DNA of 64,000 bases from Anadara kagoshimensis (Eukaryota > Mollusca > Bivalvia > Arcoida > Arcidae). The position numbers and the translations under genes are program-made. The notes under the pieces were generated by a model that saw only the letters and a list, made by a program, of their open reading frames with translations, had not been told where the DNA came from and did not search any database. Shown here in pieces: positions 23,328 to 35,827 of the stretch. Location of the stretch: contig CM037869.1 in assembly GCA_021292105.1 (NCBI GenBank), forward strand, positions 45,486,832-45,550,831, written 5' to 3'. Position 1 is the stretch's first letter; the number at the start of each line of letters is the position of its first letter.

Positions 23328-26300
23328 ACAGAGCGAGAGAGAGAGAGAGAAAGGGGGGTCCATGTCTTCAAATCATAATTTCCACAAAAAGCAAAGTGAA
23401 AGCCTTGAAATATGGCAAATAAATAGGTAAACTTCCACTACGGGAAACTTCTGGTGTCCGGAGGAGTGTCCACATCCGGTCTGGCCAGCTAGCTACACGT
23501 GTGTACCGGTAATCAAAATTGAGAGTAAAAGGAAACAGAACTACAGGATGTCAAACAAATCCAGGACACAGAGCCATCATATGATCGTTTTGCACTTGTG
23601 ATTTAGTAACAAAAGAACATATTAAAACGGAAATGGAATGTCATTTCAAAAGTGCCACCCCCCCAAAAAAAAACATAGCTAAATCAATGTTTTCAAAACC
23701 ATGATCATTATACGAATGGACAATGGTATATAGATAGAGGTTACTTCACACCAAAGATCCCATTGTTCCTTTAAAGTTTCATAATAATCTGTACAATAGT
23801 TTTTGAGAAAAGTGGCGAACAAAATGTTGGCAGAAGAAATGAGGTAAACACTACATATCCCCAACTTTGTTTGGTAGTGAGGATGTAATTATAATTATTA
23901 GTGATTTTTATTGTTTGAATACTTGGTTCACCACGCATTTCATGTTAACTGGAACAGTGACATATTAAATGCCGCTGGTGTCAGTGAGGTAGGAACAAAA
24001 TTACATTTGTACTTGGGTTGTGCCTATTCTCGACAGTTATGTCTATTCTCTAAGATTTCTGTTGAAGTTGAATCGACATTTATATAATTTCTGTTGAAGT
24101 TGAATAAAATTAATAAATTATTTTCCGTGACCTAAACCCAGCGTTTCTTGCTTCAGAATACTGTAATAGTTTGAAATAATGATCTCATGAAAACCATTGT
24201 GGCGGGAATACAAAAATTTAGGTACAACGCATAAATAGGTACATGTACACCACTTACATAATACATGATGTATTATAGTAATGAAAATATTTGAAAAACC
24301 ATATCGCCGAAAATAGGTATCCCACATATAAATAGAGTACATCGCTAACACAATATTATATTAACGAAAATATTTCTTCATAATCTCATGAAAACCATAT
24401 ACATGTAGGCGAAAATAGGAATGCCGGGAAATAAAAATTTTGTTGTTTCCTTTCAAAGTCATAACATGATAATATTTACACCTTAAGGTAACAACAACAT
24501 AATTCACATCAGATGTTCATTAGTTATAGTGTACAACTGGACACAATTACCTGTCATTTCAAAATAAACTGACCCATAACTTACCTTGACGTGTAACTTG
24601 ATATTTTAATTTATGTTCTAATTTGACAAGCCTTTAGAACACTTCATACGAGAGGCTATTTGTGTATGTCTATTGATGTCAAGTGTGACTGAGTGTTCTT
24701 GGGCAGCACTGCACATTGCAATTTTAATTAACATTGTATATGACAAACATTAGGGCTGGATTGAGTAATGGTGTTTAAGCCAAAGGCAACATTCTTTCAC
24801 TTGCATTGTGGTTCGTTTCAGTTCAGGGATGGTGAATCGGAGTGGGGGTATGGTTTTTACTACCCCAGTAAATTCAGAGATGGTAGAGGAATTTGAGTAC
24901 ATGAAAAAAAACCCACTGACCTTCGACAAGCGAACTTAAAAAATCATTATTTGCATTATCTGGAGTGGGAATCGAACATAGACAGTGAGAGGCGCTGCGA
25001 TTCGTAAGCACACGCTTTAAACAACTCAGTCACCAAGGCTCCTGACAAATATTAGACCACTGTACGTTTTCTGTAGTAAAATATAGTACTAACACCTCAT
25101 ACAAGAGGCTATTTGTGTATGTGTAATGATGTCAAGTGTGACTGAGTAGTCTTGGGTAGCATTGCACATTGCAATTGACGTATCGCCGACCACGCCCACA
25201 ATGTTCCGACACTGGCCGCCATCACGGTACCGAAGCAGCGTCACGGCAACAAATGACGTACTAGTGTCAGTGACGTTATTAAATGGCGCTATTCAGGCCG
25301 AGTTTTCATTCTTTTTTGCGTGTAAATCAAGCATCTCGCCATTTGACGGAACATTGTGGGCGTGGCCGGCGATACGTCAATTTAAATGTATGGCAATATT
25401 AGAGTTGGGTTGAGTAATCAGGTAATGGGGTCTTCAAGTTTCTTTCACTTGTATGAGGCGGTCAGTTTTAGGCTGGTGAAAGAAAGTTAAGTGTTGGTAG
25501 AAAAACCAAAAACCTCCAACAAGCAAGCTGACATACTTCGAGTTGGATACGAAAATAGGCAGTAATTATAAAAAAGCACTTCACACAGTATATATGTAGG
25601 TGATTATCGGTATTAAAAACATAATAAGTTAGTGTAAATTCTAAAATTAGATGTTCATATTTTAAGTGCAGTTAAAACATTATGTGTTAAGTAGTTATTG
25701 ATTGTACAATAATCAGGGGAAGTTAGGATGGCTTACCAGAGAACATAAAAACCAGTGGCAAATAGCCCTTTATGTTTATATCCTTTTTGTTTTTTCTTGT
25801 TTCAATAAAGTTTGTTGTATTGTGTTCTTGATTACCATGGCAACGAGCTATAGACACATGCACGTTTTTTTTAGCTGTTACTTTATATACATGTACATGT
25901 AGCTAGAAATTGGTATATTTCACTTTAAAATTTTTGGCTTGCAACCTTACCATCTATATATATTGCCGGAGAATCTGGTGACACGGTCTCGGTGAAGCTG
26001 AGAGCATGCCATGGATCAATAGACCCATTAGGGAACACGATTTTAGAACCCTTCATGGCAAATCCACCATAGTTTGTGTTACTTCTATTGACGGCTATCT
26101 GGATAAACTCTTCATTAAATTTCGTACCAAATATATCCATACATTGCTGAACTGAAAAACTGAAAAAATATAAAGTTGAATAATGAAATATTTGAATAAG
26201 AAAGAAATAACGCAAATACACAAGTGCCAGTGTGTGTACTTTTTAGCGACTTTCGCGGTAATACAAAGGCAGTAATTAAAATAAATTCCACTTAAAGCAA

Positions 26301-26423
26301 AGAGTGACCCATGGAATTTACGCTAATTAAAGTTTAGTCATATTTACCCAGATCACAATTTTGCGCTAAAATAAATATGATTAAGGTATGTATATGCGCA
26401 AAATGTGAACATACTTGAAATAA

Positions 26424-26459
<36 letters not shown>

Positions 26460-26763
26460 GTGTGTGTGTGAGAGAGAGAGAGAGATGATGATAATAATAA
26501 TAATAACAATGACTGTTTCGAGGGTTGCATATTTGGACTAAGCCAATCTTATATAAGGCCCTCCAATATGAGTGATTACATACTATTAATACAAAATAAC
26601 ATTTCTTTAAATGTAGTAATAAACAACACAATATAAAACATATGCTTAGTATAAAACTATATATTAAACGCCAAATGTTAAAATGCATTGATAATATAAT
26701 ATTATGAAATTAAGAGGTAAAAGTACTTTGTATAACTTTTTGAAATTCTTAAAAAATGTCGCC

Positions 26764-26813
<50 letters not shown>

Positions 26814-29800
26814 CTTTAGTGGAAAATGCTGTCCGAATGGTTGACTAGGAAGATCTGAAGACTGGAAATACGCAAATTCTGTACAAGTTTGATAGGTCCA
26901 CTGTCGCCCTGGAATTGGAGAAAGATTGTGTAGGATTATCAATTAGAAGCATTTATTAAGCATGTCCGTTCAACATTGGTCAAACCACTCAAGGCCCCTC
27001 CATCATAGTTTTAAAGTACAACAGAGAGAATAGAAGTATAAAAAACAAAGACCAGAGTATAATTCCAAAACAATAAATTGTTTTTGATAGAAAATGAATA
27101 AAATAGTTAAATGACGCCTAGAAGAGAATCAACATTAAGAATATTTTCATCCATAAGATAAATCTATATTATAAGAAGTTAATCCAAAAAAGTACTTAGA
27201 ATCCAAAGCATCATATGCTCCAATATCATAAAGCAATATGTCTTTTAAAAAAACAACAAGAACAACAAAAACCTCCCCCCCCCCCCAAAAAAAAAAAAAA
27301 AACCCCAGAAAACAAGCCGTTACTCTATCGTATAATTCCATTTAAAAGAAACAAAACACCAAAATTAAAACACCAAAAGCCCCAAATTTACAATAAACGC
27401 ATTTGATCTTTTTCAGCGGCTAAATGATCTGATTTTGAAGGTCATTGTTTGTTCAAAGAAGTATAAGCATAAAACAGAAATAAGCCTTATTTAGAGAAAA
27501 TTACACCAAATGTTGTGTTTGAGCAAAACCAAATCAGAAACCATATGAATCAGACACAAACATACCATTTCATTTTCAAATCACAGCCCCCCCCCCCCCC
27601 CCCCCCAAAAAAAAAAAACAAAGTCAAAACTCCACCAGGAAAGTAAACAACTTCTGTTGAGCTAGCTACACAATAGTCCCTTTGGAAAGATGGAATGGCC
27701 ATTCCTCATCAGTCATTTTCGTAGCAATGCGTTATATTGAGACCTGCTGAATGTACCCGGGGTTATAATTATTAGACATCCTTCATTAGAGGTCGCTCAT
27801 TTTTGTAGGGTTTCGTTTTACTTTGCTTTGGGATTGTGAATGTACCCGAGGTTATAATTGTACCTCAATGCAACATCGACCATTTCCGTAGTGGTTTGTT
27901 TTATCGAGAACTGCCGAATGTACCCGAGGTTATATAATTCTACACCCTTCATTGGAAGTCGCTCATTTCCCTAGGGTTTCGTTTTATCGAGAACTGCCGA
28001 ATGTACCCGAGGTTTTATAATTGTACCTCAATGCAACATTGACCATTTCCGTAAGGGGTTTGTTTTATCGAGAACTACCGAATGTACCCGAGGTTATATA
28101 TTTGTACCTCCTTCTGCAGCACTGCTGTTCCAGTCGGTTTTCTTTAAGTCGTTTATCATGCTATCATACTTAAAATCTGTGCATTTCTCAGAATATGTAT
28201 CCAGAAGAGTATCAATAACATCACCATATCTGACAAGCGGGTCTCCAAGCCGTTCATCGATCATGGTATTGCACAGAATATCGATGGTAACGTTTAGTTT
28301 TGCACCCTGAAGTTAAAAGTAACACCCATATGAATTTTATAGCTATTGACTTTACCTCCCTCCGCAGCACTGCTGTTCCAATCAGTTTTCTTCATGTCAT
28401 TTATCATGCTGTCATATTTAAAATCAGTACATTTCTGCGAGTATGTCTTTAGGAGCAGAGAATTTACACTAGCAAATCTGGTCAATGGACTCCCTACATT
28501 GTCATTGTTCATGATGCCACATAGTACCTCAATGGTAATATTAGTGCCAAGTCCACCCTGAAGTAAAAAAAAGCAACACTAGAAGTGTTAGATTTCAATA
28601 GTTACTTGGGTTAGTGCTTCAAAAACAAACATGCCAATCAATACCCAAATCACAATCCCAAAGAAAAGTATTTTTTTTCAAAACTGGCAAGTTAAGCAAA
28701 AGCATAGTAATAACTTGGAAAAATGGCGAATTAAATCAAACTTCCACCAGGGAAGTGAGGCCAGGCCCGTTTCACAATCATTCCTTAACAAAGATTTTTC
28801 TTAACTTAAACTTATCAAATTTTGGTTAATCTATTGATGGAACTAATGAAGAATATTTCTGTCAAAACTAAATCATGTAAATGCAAATGTTTAAATCTAT
28901 AGGTGATCTTAAAAATGACACATTAAATTCCCGAATATCTTGAAAATTAACAAAATTATAAAGATTTGAAATTTTGCAAGATTTAAGTTAAGGAAAATCT
29001 TAGCTAAGAAATGATTGTGAAACCGGGGCCAGGTGCTACAAAAAGGTAAGAATCCCCCATTAAGCTCACTTCACCAGACTCTGTGTAATCACAATCGTGA
29101 CATAGAACTATGGGGCAAAAAATATATCCAGATAAATTTTGCACATAGAGACATCTTACTTATAAACGTGTAAATAAGATATTAAATATCTTTTTTTAAA
29201 TCCAGTCAAGATCACACGTTCATACGCCCATGTTTATATTTCAACAAGCAAATTCAGTGATTGGCACATATGTTTAAAGGGCAATAACTCCCAGGAAAAT
29301 GAGCAAACCATCTCCGATCAATGTTGATGCTTTGCAACAAGTTTTGTGAAATAGTGCTTCATAGTTATGAAGAATTTCAAATGGACAGACGGAATTTAAT
29401 ATTGCTCTTTTTCTTCGAAAGACTGAGATAAAAAGTGTTTCAGAAGGGTATGTGTGCCTAAAATTTAACCAAAATGTGAAAATCGGACATCTACCAGGGG
29501 ATATGGATGACAATCTGCCTCATAATTCATATTACCAAGCTAAAAGTTCCATTCGTAGTTCAGGTGCACCAAACTGCAAATCTGTTAAACTAATTTTAGT
29601 TACCTCAAACTTCCTATTGTCTTTATTATATTGGACCACGCCCTCAAAATTACCAGCTAGTGCAGAATAAAAGTTAGCTATGTCTAACGGATTGGTAATG
29701 TCTAGATCATCACATAATCTGAAAGAAAAATCGAAGTGGTTATTGCCCCGTACGTGTCAATAACAAATGTGTTATTACCACATATTTTTTATACCCGTAT

Positions 29801-32800
29801 TTTATAGTACCGTTATACATGTACATGGGCTTTATAACTTTATGATTGTCTATAAATACATCAATTTAGTGATAATTAAAGTATATTTAATAGAAACTTG
29901 TCATGTTTGGGTCAAATAATAGATTATTTTAATAAAAACGTAAATACGGTTTTAGATCTGCCATTTTGTTTTCGTCATACGGTCGGGTCGTTTTTTGTAG
30001 TTCATCACGATCAAAGATCTATCATCAATCATTTAGACAGCAACTTTTTGGAAAAATATCAATAAAATTTTGTTTTAATTCAACATTGAACTATTTTATC
30101 CTATTCAATCGATGTATGAAGTTACATGCGTACGTTTATACGGATATAAAAAATACATGGTACATGTAATAACATCCGCCAAGAAAAATATTAGTATATA
30201 AAACATATCAAAGCATGTAGTATTTAAACAAAACCAGATTGGGGGGGGGGGGGTAATGGAGATTTACTCCCCATTGCGGAAACCACTACGGTAGCCCTGT
30301 CGGTAGAGTGCTAGCTTCGTATGTAGGAGGCCGGGTTCTGCCAGCGCCAAGACAAATTTTCTGAAATTAGGGTCTGCCATAAGTGGGATTCGAACCTTGA
30401 TGGCCAGAGGGGCTTGTGATCAGTATGTGTGCGCTTAAGACCATCCTGCAACCGAGATTCCCACAATACAAGACACAAAGAAACAAAACCTTTTTTCAAT
30501 ATAAGGTATGTCCAAAGAACAGCATAGCTATTTATAGCATGCCTGTACATAATCAATCACTTTAACACGTGTCAAATGCTGAACTTGCAGTGTTAAATGC
30601 AATTTTATTGAAAACTGTATCACAGGACATGTACAAAGGCGTTGGCGTTAGGTTGTCCTGAAATAGAAATCTCAGTGCTTTTCGTAAGGCAAAGTCAAAT
30701 TTTATCAAACACCGCTGATCGCAAGTCTAGACCTGTTTGAAAAGAATGGTCAACTGGAAAACCTTTATGAGTGACATGATATAGTGGTATCTAGTAGACA
30801 TTATATACATCTATTGCTGTAACATTATTTAAGAAATAAGGTAATTTTCCAATGCCTTTATAAAGCCTTTTGTGCACAACTTTGAGACAACCCATTATAC
30901 TTTGCAAGTTCATAAAGACATTGGAAAATTACCTTATTTCTTATATTTACAATATTTATAAAATCAATTTTATTGCCGTCTCACGTTTTCCATGTTAATT
31001 TGAAAACAATTATGAAATGCGCTGTTGGTGCACTTATCATAAATTTGATCGTCTCCTGCCAGTCAACAAGAGGATTTGACATCTGCCGTCATCACGTCAG
31101 CACGTGAAGCAAAGCCTCTAATATGAAGTTGCAAAGTATAGTCGATGACAAATACTTTATTGAAGCAAAGATATTGCACTTGTAAATATTTACACTGTTG
31201 GGTTGTTAGGCTGGCGGATGATGTGTGGCACCCGTTTCATTTATTTATTATTCATCGGTTTTGCACTGAAGGAAACCAAAATACATTGTACAAGAAGAAC
31301 ATTGTGGTATTTGGGAATGAGAGCTATAGTACATAAGTTAAACACTAAGCTAATGGATAAGTGCCGCATTGGCAGCTCATATCGGAACTTTATTAGGTTT
31401 ATCTCAACAGCATTTCATTAGCTGTTTTCTATCTCCAGACAGCTCTAACGTCACCAGCAATCCATATCTCAGCCACTCGGCAGATGAAGTTCGACTCCTT
31501 TTTGTTAGCTCAGTGTTAAACTTTCGACAAATTTGTATTGTTCTTTGATTGGCAAAATGTATTATATACAGGTATCTTACACAAAATTCTCCTTTAATTG
31601 TTTTCTGCCATCATCAGTCTGTATTAGTCTTTCTATCATTTGTGTGGCTACTTTAATATTTTGGTTACAGCCTGGTCCGGTTGTGGCTAAAGAGTCTCTT
31701 ACCACACCAAGATATTCTGAAAAAAAAATTATAAGAATGAAATAGCATTAATAGCATTGTCTTGTGTTACTTTTGAATTTTTATGAAATAATATAATTCA
31801 AAAGTAGCATATGGCATGTGCTACTTTTGAATTATATTATTTCATAAAAATTCAAAAGTAGCACATGACAGCATTAAGGAAAATAATACGTGTGTGTGTG
31901 TGTGTGTGTGTGAAACCGACACCTTGTATATAAAATCCAGTGACTCACCAGTAAAATTCAGTTTTGCAAATATTGGAGCACTTGTCGCCACGGCACCAGT
32001 CGCTAAATGTGGATACTTCAACCTAAACCATGCTGACAGGGCACCTATTAGAGAAAATACAGGTATATACTAGTATATATCATGATTAAGCTTCAGGCAA
32101 CCGGAATGTAAAAATTAGGATGGCTAGGGAGCCTATAAAGTAGTGTGGTGTTAAAGAGACTCGCATATAACTGGGTTCTTCTTTCTGGGGTAAGGGTTTT
32201 AAATGTTAAATACATAATTGACAAAACAATAAAACAAGTTATAACAGAAATGAGATACCATTTCAAAAGTGCCCGCCTCCTAAAAACGCTTCCAATCTAA
32301 AAAAAAATCCATGTTTTCCCAACCATGTGTTTGATTAAATAAGAATTACAAGTGCCACATCTATTCCAGCAATACTGTTGCTGTGTGGCTCAATAAGATA
32401 AGTAGTTATCAGAGAATGTGTCGGACAAATGTTTGCAGAAGAAACGGATTAAACAATACTGTTTATGCTCCAGCACTTCGTTTAGGGACACTATAGTATG
32501 TTGAATCAATCTGCACAAGTTTTGTCTATGAAACTAAATTTAATTAATATGAATAATATATATAATATTTAAAATTATCGAAAATTGTTTCTATTCAGAT
32601 GTAGGCGAAAGGTTTTTTAATTCTAAAGAACCTGACTCCATCCACATGTACATCCGAACCTTGGTTGAATAGATACGGGGCTTCTATGGTCGAGTGGTCT
32701 AGAGCGCGCGCTTATTAATCACGGCGCCCACATCGAATCCTACTCGGGGCAGATTATGGTACGAGGAACTTTGTCAGATTGCTTTGGTGAAGGTTTCCGG

Positions 32801-33100
32801 TTTCTTCCACCAGCTTGCCGCCTCGATATATGTGAAAGAATCTTGACCAGACCATAAACATCATCCAGTGATCAATTTTCCCAGAACTGACTGTCTGAAC
32901 ATACTGTTGTGTCTCGATATATCTTAGAAAGCGAAAAGCTTTTGACTGTGCGGTAAAACTCTGCATTGGTCCAGAAACAAGTAAGTATTAAATCAAAATG
33001 AACATCACATCACAACAAGAAAGGGGAATGAATTGAACTGTCTTAACATGGCGATTATCCATTGCGGTGCAAATCAAACTGATAATTATGCGCTCTACGT

Positions 33101-33132
<32 letters not shown>

Positions 33133-35586
33133 ACCAATCAATCTATCAACATACCTGAGTATGAGCCTCCAAATGTGATATATTTGTTGTCATATAACTT
33201 ATATTTTGATTTAGTATACTGGATAAAATTTGCTAGATCGGCTAATGCTTGCTCACTGCTTAAATATTGTAGGTTTTCTGTACTCATATCACTGTAAAAG
33301 AAATTATATGTAACAAGTTATAACAGAAACGAGATGCGACTTCAAAAGTGTTCCCTTAAACGGACCCCAACTGAGAAATCCGAAAGAATGACCCGAGTAG
33401 GCGAGCGGCCGAAGATTAGCCGAAAAACTGTCGAGAGATGGACAACAGCTGTCTAAAACGTGTCGAGTTATAGAAAACTATAGGCCGAGATATAACTGTC
33501 GATTAGCCAATTAAGCACTAATTAGTGTTAAACTTTCGACAGATATATACTGTATGAATAGCCAATGACGCATCAACTGCAATCAAGAATTTTCCGGTGA
33601 AGTTTCGTAAATATCATTCTGAGAAAAGTGGCGGGCTAAATATGGAGTAAACAATATTTGCCCATGACTTCCTTGGGGGCATAATTTATGGTTCTTTGTG
33701 GTAAATTATACTTTATTAACCATAAAAACCCAACATTCATTATGCCAACAAAAAGATCGATTCTCTTTTCGATAACACAAGAAAAACATGACATAATGAA
33801 GTTCTTACGAATGTGAGAAATTGATTTATAACGCAAAATTATGAGTGGAAAATTTTATGCTCCGACAATGTTTTGAAACTACTTGGAATGATATGATGGC
33901 CCTAGGACTGTAAATTTTAAAATTTTGTATCCACAAAGATAGTTTTTTTTTCTGTATCAAGATTAAAATTAGGATACCTTCAAGATTTTCTGCTGAACAT
34001 ATATACAAAGGAGTATCTGATAAGTTGTTATGTTGATAAATGAATATTTGTATCCCGTAATAGTCAAAAGACAACCAGCACCCAATTGTTTTAAGCTTGA
34101 TTAGTTTCATCAATGCTCAGCGAAAAATTTAAAACATGAAAATATTATTATCGATTTTCAACATTTCAACATATTTTCACAATACATATATATCTGAAAT
34201 CATGCAATGTTCAAATTTTGACTAACGAATTGATTAAACTAATCAGGCTTCGAACAACTGACCCCAAACATTTAGATTTACTGATACCCTGTCCCATTGA
34301 ATTTTGATGGCCAGAGCAACAAAACGCGATAAAATTGATACAATTCGCTTACACTCGCGGTCAGTGGGCTACCGCAGTGGTGCACTAGCCCAGAACTTCC
34401 AACCGCCGCGATATATCGGTAAGTAAAAGGGTCTCTGCACCGTAAAATCCAATTTAGCCCTCTTTACGCTAAATGCTAATCCATCCATTGACTATTAATC
34501 ACAAAGGGGGAAAAGGATTTCAATGTCCAGTCTTTTTACCTGGTTGGGTGACTTTTTCCATAAAATCTATGTTCAAGTTGGAAACACATTGCGTTGTAAG
34601 TTTTGGCAAAATCAATCCATGCTCCATTGGACATCCATGCAGGATTAGCCGGGCCTTCACCTCCAATCATCACAAACACTGGACCTCCAGTCTTATAGTA
34701 CGAATCTTCCATAAAATATCGCTTTTAAATAAATATAAAACTGGTTTTTTTTTAATCGCAAAGTTTCAAGGCCCTCTTACGGCCCAGGTCTCTCTCTCAC
34801 ACTTTTGTGAATAGGACCAGGGCCCTTGCAGTTGTAAAAATAATGGCCAAAATTGTGAAAAATGTGATAGGAAACTCTAAATATACTGGCTTTACAGCTG
34901 AAATTTTCAAAATTGTGAAAATGGGCAAAATGATTGTGAAAAAAAACATAAGATTTTGAATTGTGAAGGGGCAGAATATCGGCCCCAAAAGTGACCCAAC
35001 GAGAGCCATGCGACCAGAGTTTATTAGTACGTCCTTAATTCAAACATTGAAATAGAAGCATACCAGTTCATGTTCAAATCACAATCAAAAATGCAAATTA
35101 AAAAAAAAACAACCGAGATAATTAAAAAATGCAAAATAAGCTAAACACACGACCTTTAAAAAGGGTCTAAGTGAGGCTGGATACTCCGAAAGGATTAACA
35201 CCTCCCATCCGCCACAAGTGCGATTAAATTAGAGAATGACAGATACATGGAACTATATGGGGCCTCAAATATATCAAGAATAATTATCAATACAAAGACA
35301 TCATACTTATAATACTCCCCCCTTCCTCTTACTCTCACGCAACATGTAATCACCATATGCACGATATATGTCAGTATTTATTAGACGCTGTAAATCGCTG
35401 TAGAGGGGGTCGTCGGTCCATCTCTATTGACCAGGAAGGGGGGGGGGAAAGAGAGAGAGAGAGAGAGAGAGATTTTACTTAATAAAGTGATATAAAAATA
35501 TGTGGTTCGCTTAATCAAGTACCTGTTTCCAAATCGCTGTAGAGGGGGTCGTCGGTCCATCTCTATTGACCAGGAAGGGGGGGGGG

Positions 35587-35650
<64 letters not shown>

Positions 35651-35756
35651 ACTTAATAAAGTGATATAAAAATATGTGGTTCGCTTAATCAAGTACCTGT
35701 TTCCAAATCGCTGTAGAGGGGGTCGTCGGTCCATCTCTATTGACAAGGAAGGGGGG

Positions 35757-35827
<71 letters not shown>

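Larger units (their letters stand above)
23204..25950 (-). other. S28 intron 9: repeats
   Basis: 2747-bp intron. It holds a CA/GA microsatellite (23279-23351) and a dispersed repeat (23560-23890) shared with introns 2 and 3. It also holds a minus-strand family C SINE (24775-25050) and a duplicated segment (24638-24800 and 25090-25430). The second copy of that segment contains a MITE. Confidence 0.85.
28558..29603 (-). other. S28 intron 6: dispersed repeats and a MITE
   Basis: Contains a minus-strand copy of the CTTCCACCAGGGAAGTG repeat (about 28615-28760), a family 2 MITE (28761-29033) and a GGGCAATAACTCCCAGG repeat (29277-29450) also present at 53310-53510. Confidence 0.8.
29719..31580 (-). 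other. S28 intron 5
   Basis: 1862 bp. Holds a SINE family A head (30282-30342), a minus-strand family C SINE piece (30345-30475), a hairpin element (30831-30942) and a family 1 MITE (31327-31540). A G run lies at 30241-30253. Confidence 0.8.

Noticed and set aside
28294..28512. Stand-alone small gene
   Set aside because: It is exon 7a of the S28 peptidase read through its donor; splice sites and phase place it in the larger gene.
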